Positions 18,395 to 30,410 of a stretch of DNA of 64,000 nucleotides are shown one piece after another. The position numbers were made by a program, and so were the translations under genes. Source of the DNA: Brevibacillus centrosporus (GTDB lineage Bacteria; Bacillota; Bacilli; Brevibacillales; Brevibacillaceae); NCBI RefSeq assembly GCF_003710815.1, contig NZ_RHHP01000008.1, positions 62,001 through 126,000 on the forward strand, read 5' to 3'. Within the stretch, counting starts at the first letter, position 1, and each line of letters opens with the position of its first letter. The notes beneath the pieces were generated by a model. It was given only the letters and a program-made list of their open reading frames with translations, was not told the DNA's origin and made no database searches.

Positions 18395-19384
18395 TCAGAT
18401 CTTCTGAAAATAAAACAGAAACAGCGACAACGCCGAGAACAAAAAGCTGACCACATACAGGACCACAACGGTCTGTTTGGCAGTCAGACCATGAGACATC
18501 AGCCGATGATGGACGTGACGACGGTCTGCCTGATACATAGGCGACCCTGCAAGCAATCGGCTGATCATGACCTGCAAGGTATCGATGACTGGCAATCCCA
18601 AAGCGAGGACTGTCACCACAAGCGAGATGAGCGTAGCCCCTTTCATCGTTCCCTCGAGAGAAATGATTGCCAGTGCAAATCCCAGGAACATCGACCCCGC
18701 ATCTCCCATGAAGATTTTGGCCGGATAGAAATTAAAGCGTAAGAAAGCCAATGCCGCCCCCGCCAGTGCCACTGCCAGCAGCGCCGTCAAATCCTGCCCC
18801 TTTACCATCGAGAGAAAGAACAACGTCACCGCTGAAAAAATAGTCGCTCCTGCCGCCAATCCGTCTACTCCATCCAAAAAGTTCACCATGTTGACCAATC
18901 CAACGATCCAAATCACCGTAGCAAGAAACGAGATCCACAACGGAAAGGTAACAAAAGCACCGTCGTCTCCCCCTAACCAGGTGAGACTGACGCCTCGAAA
19001 ACGGATGTCGAAGAAAAATACCATCATTCCTACCGAAAGCTGTATCAATAATTTGGGTAACGCAGGAAAATCTTTTTGCTTGGCTTTATACGCATCATCG
19101 ACCCATCCGATCGCCATTAATATGGCTCCGCCTACTGCCAAAACCGCAACCGTTTTTTGCACCCCTGCAAAAAAAGCTGACACGATGAGCATACCGACAA
19201 ACATCGCGATTCCGCCCGATAACGGCATCGGTTGGCTATGACCTTTTCTTCCCCGAGGGATATCCAGCAGCTGCGTTTTCCACGCCAGCCAATGAGCCAC
19301 CGGCATCAACAGATAGACGAGAAAAAAGGCGGATAATCCTGAAACTACATACGTAAACAGCGCTCTCACCTGCCCGCACGTCAT
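18395..19384 (-). CDS. MraY/WecA-family glycosyl-1-phosphate transferase
   Basis: This integral membrane protein of about 329 residues should transfer a sugar-1-phosphate to undecaprenyl phosphate at the start of wall polymer synthesis. Diagnostic motifs are GWVDDAYKAK, NMVNFLDGVDGLAAG, MGDAGSMFLGF and the C-terminal HHRLMSHGL. The ATG at 19384 is chosen because a longer frame would begin inside the rocA terminator; its own ribosome binding site is weak. WecA/TagO-type activity is likelier than MraY because no mur genes are near. The exact sugar is unknown. Confidence 0.85.
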   Translation of the reverse strand: MTCGQVRALFTYVVSGLSAFFLVYLLMPVAHWLAWKTQLLDIPRGRKGHSQPMPLSGGIAMFVGMLIVSAFFAGVQKTVAVLAVGGAILMAIGWVDDAYKAKQKDFPALPKLLIQLSVGMMVFFFDIRFRGVSLTWLGGDDGAFVTFPLWISFLATVIWIVGLVNMVNFLDGVDGLAAGATIFSAVTLFFLSMVKGQDLTALLAVALAGAALAFLRFNFYPAKIFMGDAGSMFLGFALAIISLEGTMKGATLISLVVTVLALGLPVIDTLQVMISRLLAGSPMYQADRRHVHHRLMSHGLTAKQTVVVLYVVSFLFSALSLFLFYFQKI

Positions 19385-19451
19385 TTTGTTAGTAGTGTGG
19401 ACAAAAGGAGCGTAAAGAAAACTTCCCATTGCACAAGCCTGCTGGCGCAAA

Positions 19452-19484
19452 GAAAAAAGCCGCCCCAGTTCGAGGCGACTTTTG
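19452..19484 (-). terminator. Terminator of rocA
   Basis: Read leftward, GTCGCCTCG...GGGCGGC followed by TTTTTT forms a hairpin directly after the rocA stop. Confidence 0.8.
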
Positions 19485-19496
19485 TAAAGACAAGTC

Positions 19497-21044
19497 TTAC
19501 AGTTTTTCGGAAACCAGTTTTGCTTGAGTGAACAGCAAGAGGTAGTCTGGGCCACCTGCTTTGGAGTCTGTACCGGACATGTTGAAGCCGCCGAAAGGAT
19601 GTACGCCTACCAAAGCGCCTGTGCACTTGCGGTTGAAGTACAGGTTACCTACGTGGAACTCTTCACGAGCGCGCTCCAGGTTTGCACGGTTGCGGCTGAT
19701 GACAGAACCAGTCAAGCCGTACTCGGTGTTGTTCGCGATTTCCATCGCATGGTCAAAGTCGCTCGCTTTGCAGAATGCCACTACAGGTCCAAAGATTTCT
19801 TCCTGCATGATGCGTGCATCTGGAGCTACGTCTGCAAATACAGTTGGCATAATGAAGTAGCCGGAGTCTGGACCCTTTTCGCCACCTGCAACCAGTTTGC
19901 CTTCTGTTTTACCGATCTCGATGTATTCCAAAATTTTGTTGTACGCTTTATCATCAACGACTGGACCTGTGTAGAAATCGTTGCTGCGGATATCGCCTAC
20001 AGTCAGGTTGTTCGTCAGTTCGACTACGCGGTTCAGCACTTGATCGTATACGTCTTGGTGTACGATCGCACGGGAGCACGCCGAGCATTTTTGACCGGAG
20101 AAGCCAAATGCAGATGCCACGATGGATTGAGCAGCCAGCTCGATATCGCAATCGCTGTCTACCACGATGGAGTCTTTACCACCCATTTCAGCAACCAGAC
20201 GCTTCATCCATTTTTGTCCTGGACGATGTTTAGCAGCCAGCTCGTTGATACGCAGACCTACATCGCGGGAACCAGTAAAGCTGATGAAACGAGTTTGGAT
20301 ATGCTCAACGAGGTAGTCACCGATTTCGCTGCCGGAGCCCGGTACGAAGTTTACTACACCTGCAGGTACGCCAGCATCTTCGAGTACTTCCATGAATTTG
20401 GCTGCAATTACAGGCGTTGTGGAAGCAGGCTTCAGCACTACTGTGTTACCTGCAACCAGAGCTGCTGTCGTCATACCAACCATGATGGCGAGAGGGAAGT
20501 TCCATGGTGGGATTACGATCCCTACACCAAGTGGAACGTAGTACAGCTCATTATCTTCATCCGGGATGCGAGGAAGATCATGGCGCTGGGACAGCTTATC
20601 CATTTGGCGAGCATAGTACTCCATGAAGTCGATTGCTTCTGCAGTATCCGCATCCGCCTCTGGCCAGCTTTTTCCTGCTTCTTTTACGAGCCAAGCAGAG
20701 AACTCATGCTTACGACGGCGCAGGATTGCTGCTGCTTTAGTCAGGTAGCGGGAACGGGAAGTGCCAGGAACCTTTTTCCAGGTTTCGAATGTGCTTGCTG
20801 CTACTTGGATCGCTTTTTCAGCCAGTGCTTGGTCAGCCTGGGAAACAACACCCACTACTTGCTCTTTATTGGAAGGGTTGATGGAACGGGATTTCTTCTC
20901 GGTTTTGATACGCTCTCCGCCGATGATCAGATCATATTCACGGCCCAGCTCGCTTTCAACTTTTGCGAGCGCTTCTTCAAACGCCTTTTTATTTTCTGGT
21001 AAGCTAAAATTGGTAAACGCCTCGTTTTTGAATTCTACTTGCAT
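19497..21044 (-). CDS. rocA: 1-pyrroline-5-carboxylate dehydrogenase
   Basis: The 515-residue enzyme oxidises pyrroline-5-carboxylate (glutamate semialdehyde) to glutamate with NAD, completing arginine, ornithine and proline breakdown. The aldehyde dehydrogenase features are the glutamate in AEMGGKDS and the catalytic cysteine in [11 protein letters not shown], with [11 protein letters not shown] near the substrate site. AAGGAGG precedes the ATG. A sigma-54 type promoter lies 53-70 bases upstream of the start. It is monocistronic here, with no arginase or proline dehydrogenase in the window. Confidence 0.95.
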   Translation of the reverse strand: MQVEFKNEAFTNFSLPENKKAFEEALAKVESELGREYDLIIGGERIKTEKKSRSINPSNKEQVVGVVSQADQALAEKAIQVAASTFETWKKVPGTSRSRYLTKAAAILRRRKHEFSAWLVKEAGKSWPEADADTAEAIDFMEYYARQMDKLSQRHDLPRIPDEDNELYYVPLGVGIVIPPWNFPLAIMVGMTTAALVAGNTVVLKPASTTPVIAAKFMEVLEDAGVPAGVVNFVPGSGSEIGDYLVEHIQTRFISFTGSRDVGLRINELAAKHRPGQKWMKRLVAEMGGKDSIVVDSDCDIELAAQSIVASAFGFSGQKCSACSRAIVHQDVYDQVLNRVVELTNNLTVGDIRSNDFYTGPVVDDKAYNKILEYIEIGKTEGKLVAGGEKGPDSGYFIMPTVFADVAPDARIMQEEIFGPVVAFCKASDFDHAMEIANNTEYGLTGSVISRNRANLERAREEFHVGNLYFNRKCTGALVGVHPFGGFNMSGTDSKAGGPDYLLLFTQAKLVSEKL

Positions 21045-21096
21045 TGTGACGCCTCCTTATCGAATTCTTCCATGTTTGGTTTCATTCTCTATACAT

Positions 21097-21114
21097 ATGC
21101 AAGGATCGTACCAA
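21097..21114 (-). promoter_or_regulatory. Sigma-54 (SigL) -24/-12 promoter of rocA
   Basis: Read leftward the sequence is TTGGTACGATCCTTGCAT. GG and GC are ten bases apart, and 14 or more positions match the TTGGCACG-N4-TTGCA consensus, with one change in the first half. Transcription would start about 40 bases before the rocA ATG. B. subtilis roc genes are known SigL targets. Confidence 0.8.
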
Positions 21115-21127
21115 CAAAACCGACTTC

Positions 21128-21234
21128 GCACACACTCGGATAGTGTTTGCATTTTTCTCGAAAAACAACAAGCGATGTCCACGAACAGACATAGACACTT
21201 TTGTATATCTCTGTACACTTTTGCACACATGTGT
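21128..21234. promoter_or_regulatory. Candidate enhancer sites for a RocR-like activator
   Basis: Two palindromes lie upstream of the sigma-54 promoter: an imperfect one at 21128-21150 (GCACACACT / AGTGTTTGC arms) and ACACATGTGT at 21225-21234. Such sites at 30-130 bases from the -24 box suit a RocR-type enhancer-binding protein. No RocR gene is in the window, so the assignment is inference. Confidence 0.45.
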
Positions 21235-21300
21235 TAGAAAGGACGATAACCTCTTACACTACTGGTTCATGCGAGAAAAACGCGGGAAGTAAAAAAGGTG

Positions 21301-21466
21301 CCTAGAAACCACAAAGGCTCGCTGGAGAAGCAGGTTTCCAGGCGGAGCGACTCCGGAACCCTACTTAGCGGAACAACGAATTCACGGGTTCCAGAAGCGG
21401 TACCCCTGCGTTCCCTGCCTAGCGGCTACTACTTTGCCGCTTCCCCGTGAATCGTTGTGGAGCGGA
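21301..21466. ncRNA. Structured intergenic element, possible RNA or mobile repeat
   Basis: The gap between rocA and camS has no gene but contains several nested stems. CCTAGAAACC (21301-21310) pairs with GGTTTCCAGG (about 21333-21342). GGAGcgaCTCC is a small hairpin. A long stem joins ACAACGAATTCACGGG (21373-21388) with CCCGTGAATCGTTGT (21444-21458), with AAGCGG and CCGCTT inside it. The base composition is GC-rich and unlike either flank. It may be a dispersed structured repeat of the genus. Confidence 0.45.
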
Positions 21467-21572
21467 CAGTCTCATCTTCTACGTAGGGTGTAGGTCGGAG
21501 CAAAGAAACGGAAGCCTGCTTTTCCTCACCCCAGCTATGTTGATAAGCTCCTCTTTTTTCATCGTTATAAGT

Positions 21573-21611
21573 AAAAAAGACTCCTTCCCCATTTCGGTGA
21601 AAGAGTCCTTT
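21573..21611 (-). terminator. Terminator of camS
   Basis: Read leftward, AAAGGACTCTTTC pairs with GGAAGGAGTCTTT and is followed by a T-run, just past the camS stop. Confidence 0.75.
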
Positions 21612-21617
21612 GCTTTT

Positions 21618-22694
21618 TTACTGTCGGTATATGTGCATGTACGGCTCACCAGTGGCTGGTCGAATGTAGATCGCAAGCGGCTTGTTCATCGACTGGACAT
21701 ATAGATTGATATGCACGCTCTTGTCGAACAGCTGGTTGATGCTGCCTGCCGCAAATTGCGTAAACTGCAAGACCTCTGTGCGAGAGTCGTACTCCGCCGT
21801 AGCGGTGATCGTCAGCTCTGTCATTTTACCGCCCATGAATCTTCCGACACCCGTCATCCCCACATACTCGCCGAAATACGATTGCACCTGACGCATCAGC
21901 TTGTCGTACTGCAAAGACTGCTGGGCGTACTTGCTCTCTACGTCCGAGCTTGGGAATAAATAGAACTCCTCGTCAATCGGCTGCCATTTGGAGACCGATG
22001 CTTCATTGGCATTGACTGTCCCCGACATAATAAAATGCCCTGGCACCAGCGATGAGTTGGCTTCCGGTACTTGATACAGCAAGACCAGCATCGGCACCGT
22101 CGGGGTATTGACCCGGATCGACTGGACGATACGGGCAGCCAGCTGCTGACCCTTCGCCTGCAGCTCCTGCGTCGTGTACATTTTATCCTGTCCGGTCGCA
22201 TCCTGATACTCAGGAGACAGGGACAGACCCAGGACCATTCCTTCCAATTGCCCCAAGTGATCCTTTTCCTTGCTGAGGTAATCATGCTCGAGTACGTGTA
22301 CCAAGATCCCTTTTTTCTTTTGTCCGTTTGCCGCGCCTGCCTTCTCCTGCGCGATCCATTCCGTCACCTGCTCCTGTTTGATCTGCTGCCCTTCCTGGAA
22401 CAGATATTCGGAGGTCGGGAACGTTTCACGGGCAAACTCCATCAGTCCCAGCTCAAGGTGGCTGAAATCGATCCGGTATTTGGTATCACTCAGCATACCG
22501 CGAGTCTGGTTTGGTTTATACGGCGGAATACTGCCGTAATAATCTTCGGAAACTTCTACCACCGGCGACAAGGATGGAGTTGCAGGCTCTGGTCCTGTTT
22601 CCTGGCCACGCGGCAGCAGCGAGCAACCCGTTGTGGCAATCACGAGAAGTAAAGCTGTCATCAGCTTGCATCCTGTCAAAAACTTCGCATTCAT
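21618..22694 (-). CDS. camS: CamS-family lipoprotein
   Basis: The 358-residue protein starts with a lipoprotein signal peptide (lipobox ATTGC, cysteine near residue 24) and then a proline-rich linker. The remainder matches the CamS sex-pheromone precursor family of Firmicutes, whose conserved role is not known. The homologue yerH lies next to ligA in B. subtilis, and here ligA is separated only by a BNR lipoprotein. AAAAGGAG precedes the ATG. Confidence 0.88.
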   Translation of the reverse strand: MNAKFLTGCKLMTALLLVIATTGCSLLPRGQETGPEPATPSLSPVVEVSEDYYGSIPPYKPNQTRGMLSDTKYRIDFSHLELGLMEFARETFPTSEYLFQEGQQIKQEQVTEWIAQEKAGAANGQKKKGILVHVLEHDYLSKEKDHLGQLEGMVLGLSLSPEYQDATGQDKMYTTQELQAKGQQLAARIVQSIRVNTPTVPMLVLLYQVPEANSSLVPGHFIMSGTVNANEASVSKWQPIDEEFYLFPSSDVESKYAQQSLQYDKLMRQVQSYFGEYVGMTGVGRFMGGKMTELTITATAEYDSRTEVLQFTQFAAGSINQLFDKSVHINLYVQSMNKPLAIYIRPATGEPYMHIYRQ

Positions 22695-22800
22695 ACGTTA
22701 CTCCTTTTACTCCTAGAAAACTTGGCTAAGGTCTCGCCATAGTTGCAACTTGTACCGGATAGGACTTATCGTTCCTATCTGTGCTGTAAAGCAGGGCACC

Positions 22801-23694
22801 CTAGTTCCATTTGACCCATCGGTTATCGGAAAGCTTGTAAATCAGTGCAGATTCCCCTACTCCGACCCACTTTGTCTCTCCTTCTCCCGAAGAGATCATG
22901 ATCAGCTTCTCCGGTGAGCGTGCATCCAGAAGACGCCACTCGCCTTTTATTTTTTCAAAAATGCCCTGCTCGGTTGCCACAGCCAAAATGCCCGTGCGCT
23001 TGTCGACAGATAGAGAGTAGATCTGCTGCGCTTGCGGAAGCACCTCTGTCTTCCATTCCCCGTCCTCATTATAGAGCAAGCTGAATTGCGCCGCTACATA
23101 GAGACGATTTTCCTCAGGGTTGAAATCCATAGCAAAAACTTCCTGGTCCATCGGCTGCCAGATGCTCCAGTTGTCTCCGCCGTCCGATGATTGGTAGATG
23201 CCCTCTCCGGAAACGAAAGCAAACAAGCGAATCTGGTCTCCCTCACGAATCCCTGCAAAGCTGCGGATATCGGCGGGAGAAGGCAAGCCAGACCCGATGG
23301 AGGTCCATTCCTTGCCGCCGTCGCTCGAATGCATCACACCCTGATTTCCTGCTGCGTAGATCTGATGTGGGTCTTTGGGATCGACAAACCAGCCGACAAT
23401 GTCTTGATACTCGAGCTCAGTAGATAAAAGACTCCACAGCCCGCCAGGTGTCGAGCTGTACAGTCCTGAGTGAGTGCCTACCCAGATTCTTTCTGCGTCT
23501 GTCGTCATAGCCAGGTTATGTACCGTTTCCCCTTTTTCCAGCACATCCTGGTAGGTCAGGTCACCCTTTAGAGCCGCTGCCGTTACCGTGGGTGGTGGAG
23601 CTGGTTTGTTTTGCTCGCTGTCGTTGCAGCCAGACAAAAGTACCAAAACCATTGCTCCATATCCCCATCGTAGGAAGCCCTTCATGCTCTTCAC
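22801..23694 (-). CDS. BNR/Asp-box repeat lipoprotein
   Basis: This 297-residue exported lipoprotein (signal peptide with lipobox VLLSGC) is built as a beta-propeller. Two clear Asp-box motifs, SSDGGKEW and SSDGGDNW, and several ILAVATEQGIFEK-like blades are visible. Such propellers (sialidase/YCF48-like) often act as assembly or binding scaffolds, and no glycosidase catalytic residues can be pointed to. It is inserted between camS and ligA, which are adjacent in B. subtilis. The function is unknown. Confidence 0.75.
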   Translation of the reverse strand: MKSMKGFLRWGYGAMVLVLLSGCNDSEQNKPAPPPTVTAAALKGDLTYQDVLEKGETVHNLAMTTDAERIWVGTHSGLYSSTPGGLWSLLSTELEYQDIVGWFVDPKDPHQIYAAGNQGVMHSSDGGKEWTSIGSGLPSPADIRSFAGIREGDQIRLFAFVSGEGIYQSSDGGDNWSIWQPMDQEVFAMDFNPEENRLYVAAQFSLLYNEDGEWKTEVLPQAQQIYSLSVDKRTGILAVATEQGIFEKIKGEWRLLDARSPEKLIMISSGEGETKWVGVGESALIYKLSDNRWVKWN

Positions 23695-23740
23695 GTCCCT
23701 TTCCTTGCTCTTCCGTCTGCCGTCGCCAAGGAATGATTGG

Positions 23741-25756
<2,016 letters not shown>

Positions 25757-25790
25757 CTACTCCACCCTTTACTATACCGATTCCACTACA

Positions 25791-28121
25791 TTAACCCCGT
25801 TCGATTGGAGCAAATTTGGCCAGCAGCTTCTTGATTCCGGTCGGGCTTGGGAACGCAATATCCAGCTCTTTGTCGTCTCCGGTTCCTTTTACTTTTACGA
25901 CTGTCCCTGTGCCCCATTTGCCATGCTTGACCCTGTCGCCAACTTTCCAATCCACGCCAGCCGCAGCACCGTGGCCTGGGAGTTTGTCTCCCGCTTGGGC
26001 TGCCGCCGGACGAGCAAACGGCGAGCCTGCTGTCGCTGCAGAGCGCTGTGCCATGCCTACGCGAGGTGCACCTGTTTGGAAGCCTCCGCCACCAAAAGCA
26101 GAGCGTCCGGCTTCACGTTGACCGAAGCCTCCGCCCCCACCGCTGCCGTAGCCTCTATCTGCAACGGGACTGCCATCGAGCAGCTCTGCCGGAATCTCCT
26201 GCAAAAATCTAGAAGGCGCATTGACATTCGTCCGTCCGAAAAGAGTCCGCATCCGGGCGCAGGTCATAAACAGGCGCTCCTCCGCACGAGTGATTCCTAC
26301 ATACGCGAGGCGGCGCTCCTCCTCCATCTCGGACTCGTCAAAGAGCGAGCGGCTATGCGGGAAGACCCCTTCCTCCAAGCCCACGAGATAGACGACCGGA
26401 AACTCCAGACCCTTGGCACTGTGCAGCGTCATCAGAACGACCTGTCCTTCCGCAGAAACTTCCTCCTGCGCACCGTCATCGCCCAGCGAGTCGATGTCTG
26501 CCACCAGTGCGAGATCCGTCAGGAAGGCGAGCAGGCTTTTGTCTTCGTTCTTGCGCTCGAACTCTTGCGTAACGGAGAGAAACTCCTCGATGTTCTCCAG
26601 ACGCGCCTGTGCTTCCAATGTTTTGTCTTCCTTCAGCATTTCGCGGTAACCCGAGCGCTTGAGCACTTCCTCCACCAGCTCTGTGACGCTCAGATAGTCT
26701 GTCATTTGCATCAGACTCGTAATGAGGTCGTTAAAGGACAGGATCGCATTGGTCGTGCGCGCAGGCAGCCCCATGTATCCTGCCTCCTGGATCGCCGTGA
26801 ACAGCGACTGGCCATTTGCATTGGCGTAAGCTTGCAGCTTGTCTACCGTCGTATCCCCGATGTTGCGCTTCGGTACGTTGATCACGCGCTGCAGGCTGAT
26901 GTCGTCATCCGGATTGGATATCAGGCGCAAGTAAGCAAGGATGTCCTTGATCTCTTTTCTGTCGTAGAACTTCGTACCGCCCACGATCGTATACGGAATG
27001 TTCGACTTGATGAACACTTCCTCCACCACACGGGACTGGGCGTTCGTCCGGTACAGGACGGCGAACTTGTCGTAGCTCTTATACTGCGCCATTTGTCTGC
27101 GGATCGAGTCCACGATAAAGTAAGCCTCGTCATGCTCGGAATCTCCCTGGAAGCAGCTGATTTTCTCACCGCTTACGTTTTCTGTCCACAGCTTCTTTTC
27201 CTTGCGCAGCTTGTTGTTCGCGATGACCTGGTTGGCTGCTTGCAGAATCGTTTTGGTAGAGCGATAGTTTTGCTCCAGTTTAATCATTTTCGCTTCGGGA
27301 TAGTCTTTTTCAAAGTTTAAAATGATGGAAATATCTGCACCGCGCCATTTGTAAATACTTTGGTCGGCATCCCCTACGCAGCAAACGTTTCGATGCTTAT
27401 CTGCCAGCATGGAAATCAACAAATACTGGGCACGGTTCGTATCCTGATACTCGTCGACGTGGATGTAGCGGAATTTTTTCTGGTAGAATTCCAGCACTTC
27501 CGGCACTTCTTTAAACAGCCGGACAGTCGTCATGATCAAATCGTCAAAGTCCAGAGACTGATTGTTTCTCAGCTTCTTCTGGTATGCCTCGTATACCTTG
27601 GCCGCCACCTGGGAGAACGGATCCCCGGCCAGACGTGTGAACGTCTCTGGATCGGTCAGCTCGTTCTTCGCCGTGCTGATCGCCGCCAAAATAGAGCGCG
27701 GCTCATACTGCTTCGGATCGATGTTGAGATCCTTCAAGCATTGCTTGACGACGGACAGCTGATCTGACGCATCCAGGATGGAGAAGCTACGGTTGATCCC
27801 CAAACGGTCAATATCTCTGCGCAGGATGCGTACGCACAGGGAGTGGAAGGTCGACAGCCAGGCATCCTGTGCCGCTGCCCCTCCGATGATGCTCGCTACG
27901 CGATTTTGCATTTCCCGTGCGGCTTTATTCGTAAATGTAATCGCCAAAATACTCCATGGCGCTACTTGCTTGACGCTGATGAGATAAGCGATGCGCTGAG
28001 TGAGCACCTTGGTCTTGCCACTACCCGCTCCGGCCAGAATCAATACGGGCCCTTCCGTGGTCAGAACAGCTTCCCGCTGCTCCGGATTTAAACCTGCTGT
28101 GATGCGATCAACAGAAGACAT
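25791..28121 (-). CDS. pcrA: ATP-dependent DNA helicase PcrA
   Basis: The 776-residue SF1A helicase moves 3' to 5' on single-stranded DNA in repair and plasmid replication. Motif I is AGAGSGKT, motif II DEYQDTN, and motif VI is near [11 protein letters not shown] glycine-rich linker precedes the C-terminal Tudor-like RNA-polymerase-binding domain ([15 protein letters not shown]). The ATG at 28121 has AAAGGTGG upstream; an open frame extends 53 codons further but lacks any site. It heads the pcrA-ligA pair. Its usual upstream partner pcrB is 13 kb away. Confidence 0.96.
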   Translation of the reverse strand: MSSVDRITAGLNPEQREAVLTTEGPVLILAGAGSGKTKVLTQRIAYLISVKQVAPWSILAITFTNKAAREMQNRVASIIGGAAAQDAWLSTFHSLCVRILRRDIDRLGINRSFSILDASDQLSVVKQCLKDLNIDPKQYEPRSILAAISTAKNELTDPETFTRLAGDPFSQVAAKVYEAYQKKLRNNQSLDFDDLIMTTVRLFKEVPEVLEFYQKKFRYIHVDEYQDTNRAQYLLISMLADKHRNVCCVGDADQSIYKWRGADISIILNFEKDYPEAKMIKLEQNYRSTKTILQAANQVIANNKLRKEKKLWTENVSGEKISCFQGDSEHDEAYFIVDSIRRQMAQYKSYDKFAVLYRTNAQSRVVEEVFIKSNIPYTIVGGTKFYDRKEIKDILAYLRLISNPDDDISLQRVINVPKRNIGDTTVDKLQAYANANGQSLFTAIQEAGYMGLPARTTNAILSFNDLITSLMQMTDYLSVTELVEEVLKRSGYREMLKEDKTLEAQARLENIEEFLSVTQEFERKNEDKSLLAFLTDLALVADIDSLGDDGAQEEVSAEGQVVLMTLHSAKGLEFPVVYLVGLEEGVFPHSRSLFDESEMEEERRLAYVGITRAEERLFMTCARMRTLFGRTNVNAPSRFLQEIPAELLDGSPVADRGYGSGGGGGFGQREAGRSAFGGGGFQTGAPRVGMAQRSAATAGSPFARPAAAQAGDKLPGHGAAAGVDWKVGDRVKHGKWGTGTVVKVKGTGDDKELDIAFPSPTGIKKLLAKFAPIERG

Positions 28122-28230
28122 ATGTATAAGTCCACCTTTCACGTTCCTAAAGACGAAAGCATATGTTCCTATTTTCTCACAGAATGGAGCCAAGTTCCAG
28201 TTTGTATACGGAATAGGAAACATCCTCCTC

Positions 28231-29055
28231 TTATTTTTGTCCGGATTGCCTACAGACAGCCTCTGGCAAGAGGGGCTCATACATCATCATCGCTCGATTT
28301 TCCGTTATCCATTCTTCCTGCAGCCACTCTCCGTCCAGTGCGTACACATGGCGGTAAAGTTGGTTGGCACGCTCATATCCTCCCCATAGGGATGGCTGCA
28401 TGGTGTGTTCTTTTTCTACAATCTCATACTTTCGTGTCGGCGGCATGTCTGAACGCCATTCCCCCATCAAATGCGTATCCGTCACATAAACGTGGAGCTG
28501 AAAGGCATGGCTGGTCCGATTGGCGATCTGCAAATCGAGGTAGTTGTAAAAGCAGGTCGCTCCGCTGCCAAACGGCTGCGTGCGATTCGCATCCGGAAAA
28601 ACATCGTAGCTGTGCCGATGCCGCTCCGTCACGGATAGTGGCGTGTGCAGGGTCATCCAATACAGCAGGTTGGATAACTGGCACAGTCCGCCCCCCACTC
28701 CTGCCATCACTCTTCCATGTGACAGCAGCATCCCGTCTAGATAGCCTTTTTGACGAGTCGGCTTGCCAATCAGCCGCCAGTAGGAAAACGTCTCCCCTGG
28801 CTGCACCACGATCCCGTTCAGACACTGCGCAGCGAGCCGCAAATTCGTGACTTTGTTGTGCTGCATCCACATCTCGACGTCCTGAAGCTTTCGCAGCAAT
28901 ATCGACTGGTGCTGAAAGTGGACATGCGGCAATAACTCAGTCTGACGTTTGCGCGCGTATTCCTTTTGCCCTAACAGCCATTGCACATGCCGCTTCCACC
29001 GATAGTAGCAAACGCCAGCAGCCAGTCTCCATCTGCTGCGATTCATCGGTTTCAT
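28231..29055 (-). CDS. VanW-family protein
   Basis: The 274-residue protein contains the VanW domain, with the signature [19 protein letters not shown] and [15 protein letters not shown]. VanW proteins occur in some vancomycin-resistance clusters and widely in Firmicutes, but their biochemical role is not established. There is no signal peptide; the N-terminus is basic. The ATG at 29055 has GGGAGGG upstream. No van genes are near, so resistance should not be inferred. Confidence 0.85.
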   Translation of the reverse strand: MKPMNRSRWRLAAGVCYYRWKRHVQWLLGQKEYARKRQTELLPHVHFQHQSILLRKLQDVEMWMQHNKVTNLRLAAQCLNGIVVQPGETFSYWRLIGKPTRQKGYLDGMLLSHGRVMAGVGGGLCQLSNLLYWMTLHTPLSVTERHRHSYDVFPDANRTQPFGSGATCFYNYLDLQIANRTSHAFQLHVYVTDTHLMGEWRSDMPPTRKYEIVEKEHTMQPSLWGGYERANQLYRHVYALDGEWLQEEWITENRAMMMYEPLLPEAVCRQSGQK

Positions 29056-29160
29056 CCCGTTCCCTCCCATACTTTTCTCATACAGGAGTAGACGAAAAAA
29101 CATTCCATTTTGTTACAAATGCACCATCATCCGCAGATATTTTGACCCAGTAACAGACTA

Positions 29161-29236
29161 GGCTCGCCAAAGCTAAGTGGCGGAGCCGTAGCTACCCTTA
29201 TGCTGAACAGGAATCTAGTAAACTTCTCTCTGTATA
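29161..29236. repeat. Dispersed hairpin repeat, copy A
   Basis: This is the most diverged of three related elements. GGCTCGCC and GGCGGAGCC form the head hairpin, followed by a TAGCTACCCTTATGCTGAAC-type body and a CTGTATAAAAA end. A leftward terminator abuts its right side. See copies at 41312 and 45886. Confidence 0.7.
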
Positions 29237-29259
29237 AAAAACCCCCGAACCAGTGGGGA
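29235..29259 (-). terminator. Leftward terminator beside repeat copy A
   Basis: Read leftward, CCCCACTGGTTCGGGG is followed by GTTTTTT. It touches the left end of the IS remnant, so the gene it once served may have been displaced by the insertion. Confidence 0.6.
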
Positions 29260-29690
29260 GTGTTGACAAAAGGGTTGGGATTTTTGTCCCAACCCTTTTG
29301 TCATCGATTTTTTATCTTAATCTCCTTAATACATTCAAAGTTTTTGCCCAGTCCCCGACTAGGTTCTTGCTTTAATCATTCGTTTTATGTTTTATGTTTA
29401 AAGCCAACGCTGAGGAGAGGCAGTGTTCGAGTGTGTTTCGAATGCCTCTCTTGTACGTTTTGGCTAAATTGTGTGCGCGTTTCATGGTAATGTGAAAGAG
29501 GACCCTCTTTATTTTTCGAAACGGCCTTGACCCGGTAAAGCACTGACCCCGCAGCGAGCATTCCTTGCAGCCTTTTTGTTTTGGCAGCGTAATTTTTTTG
29601 TAGCCTTCCTTACCTCCATCTCCATACATAATTTCACAATTTGGTCGAACCCATCTTGAGAAACGGTGCTTTATTACTTTGTCAACACTC
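29258..29690 (-). mobile_element. Internally deleted IS1182-like element
   Basis: Inverted ends GAGTGTTGACAAA (29258-29270) and TTTGTCAACACTC (29678-29690) enclose 433 bases. Inside are a strong hairpin by the left end (AAAAGGGTTGGGA/TCCCAACCCTTTT, 29267-29299) and a piece of transposase. Full elements of this family are about 1.5-2 kb, so most of the gene is lost. Confidence 0.7.
29372..29647 (-). pseudogene. Transposase C-terminal fragment
   Basis: About 90 codons in one frame read RPNCEIMYGDGGKEGYKK, then CKECSLRGQC, then RKIKR and MKRAHNLAKTYKRG. The Cys-x2-Cys-x5-Cys segment and the following MKRAH region are typical of the C-terminal third of IS1182-type DDE transposases. The N-terminal catalytic part is absent and the normal ending is altered after NTLEH. 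It is non-functional. Confidence 0.7.
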
Positions 29691-29771
29691 CCTTTAAGCC
29701 TATGTGCCTTTTTCTTCTACTTGCTACTTATTCAAATGAAGTGTTCAAAATTTTATCGTTTCATAAATATC

Positions 29772-30386
29772 TTATTGAGTATATTTTTTCAGATTTTCTT
29801 TCTTTAATTTATTGAAGTGTTCAACTTCATCCCCAAGATATTCTCTATCCTGTACGTCCTCGTAAGATCTAAATTTTTTGAGTTCCTTTAATGTACTAGT
29901 CTCATTTAAATCATACTTTCCTTGATACAAACCTAAAACAGAATAGTTTCCATCCTTTTTAGTTCTTAAATACAGTAGATATTTCCCTTTTTTATTCATC
30001 AAGTTATATCCTTCAATTGAATAAAAACCGTTCTCACTTATGTATGCTGGCTCGTAAACTCCTATTTCCTCTCCTTTAGAAACCTCTCCCTGGTGTACTT
30101 TCTTCACCTCAACACTTGTTAATGTATTCGTGTAAGTGTCTCCCTCTTCGTACCCCCAAACCTTGGTCTCACGTTTTCCAGAGAATTTTACTTCTGCAAT
30201 AATGTCTGCAGCGTTCTCGAGTGCCTTTATATCCGTGAATGATGCATAAGAAGCATCACGTATGTAAACATCTTTTTCTATTGAATTTGTTTCGTTTGCC
30301 GCTTTAATACTTGTTGAAGTTGAAAAATAAAGTGAAGAACCTAGTATTAAAGCGATTGCACTAACTGTAAATAAAGTCTTTTTCAT
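29772..30386 (-). CDS. Secreted protein of unknown function in AT-rich island
   Basis: The 204-residue protein has a classical signal peptide (about 1-29, ending STSIKAA) and no lipobox. The mature part is beta-rich with lysine-rich C-terminal helices. A stretch SVEVKKVHQGEVSKGEEIGV resembles domains found beside secreted metalloproteases, which is only an impression. AAGGAGG precedes the ATG. Codon use is far more AT-rich than the flanking core genes, which suggests acquisition by transfer. It follows the metzincin-like gene by 24 bases. Confidence 0.75.
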   Translation of the reverse strand: MKKTLFTVSAIALILGSSLYFSTSTSIKAANETNSIEKDVYIRDASYASFTDIKALENAADIIAEVKFSGKRETKVWGYEEGDTYTNTLTSVEVKKVHQGEVSKGEEIGVYEPAYISENGFYSIEGYNLMNKKGKYLLYLRTKKDGNYSVLGLYQGKYDLNETSTLKELKKFRSYEDVQDREYLGDEVEHFNKLKKENLKKYTQ

Positions 30387-30410
30387 TTAACTTAACCTCC
30401 TTATAGCTTA

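Noticed and set aside
19524-21002. Long rightward open frame of 492 codons opposite rocA
   Set aside because: It is the complement of a strongly conserved dehydrogenase gene, is rich in Cys, Tyr and His, and has no ribosome site or recognisable domain.
28231-29055. VanW as evidence of glycopeptide resistance
   Set aside because: VanW proteins are common in Bacillales, and no vanHAX-type genes are present.
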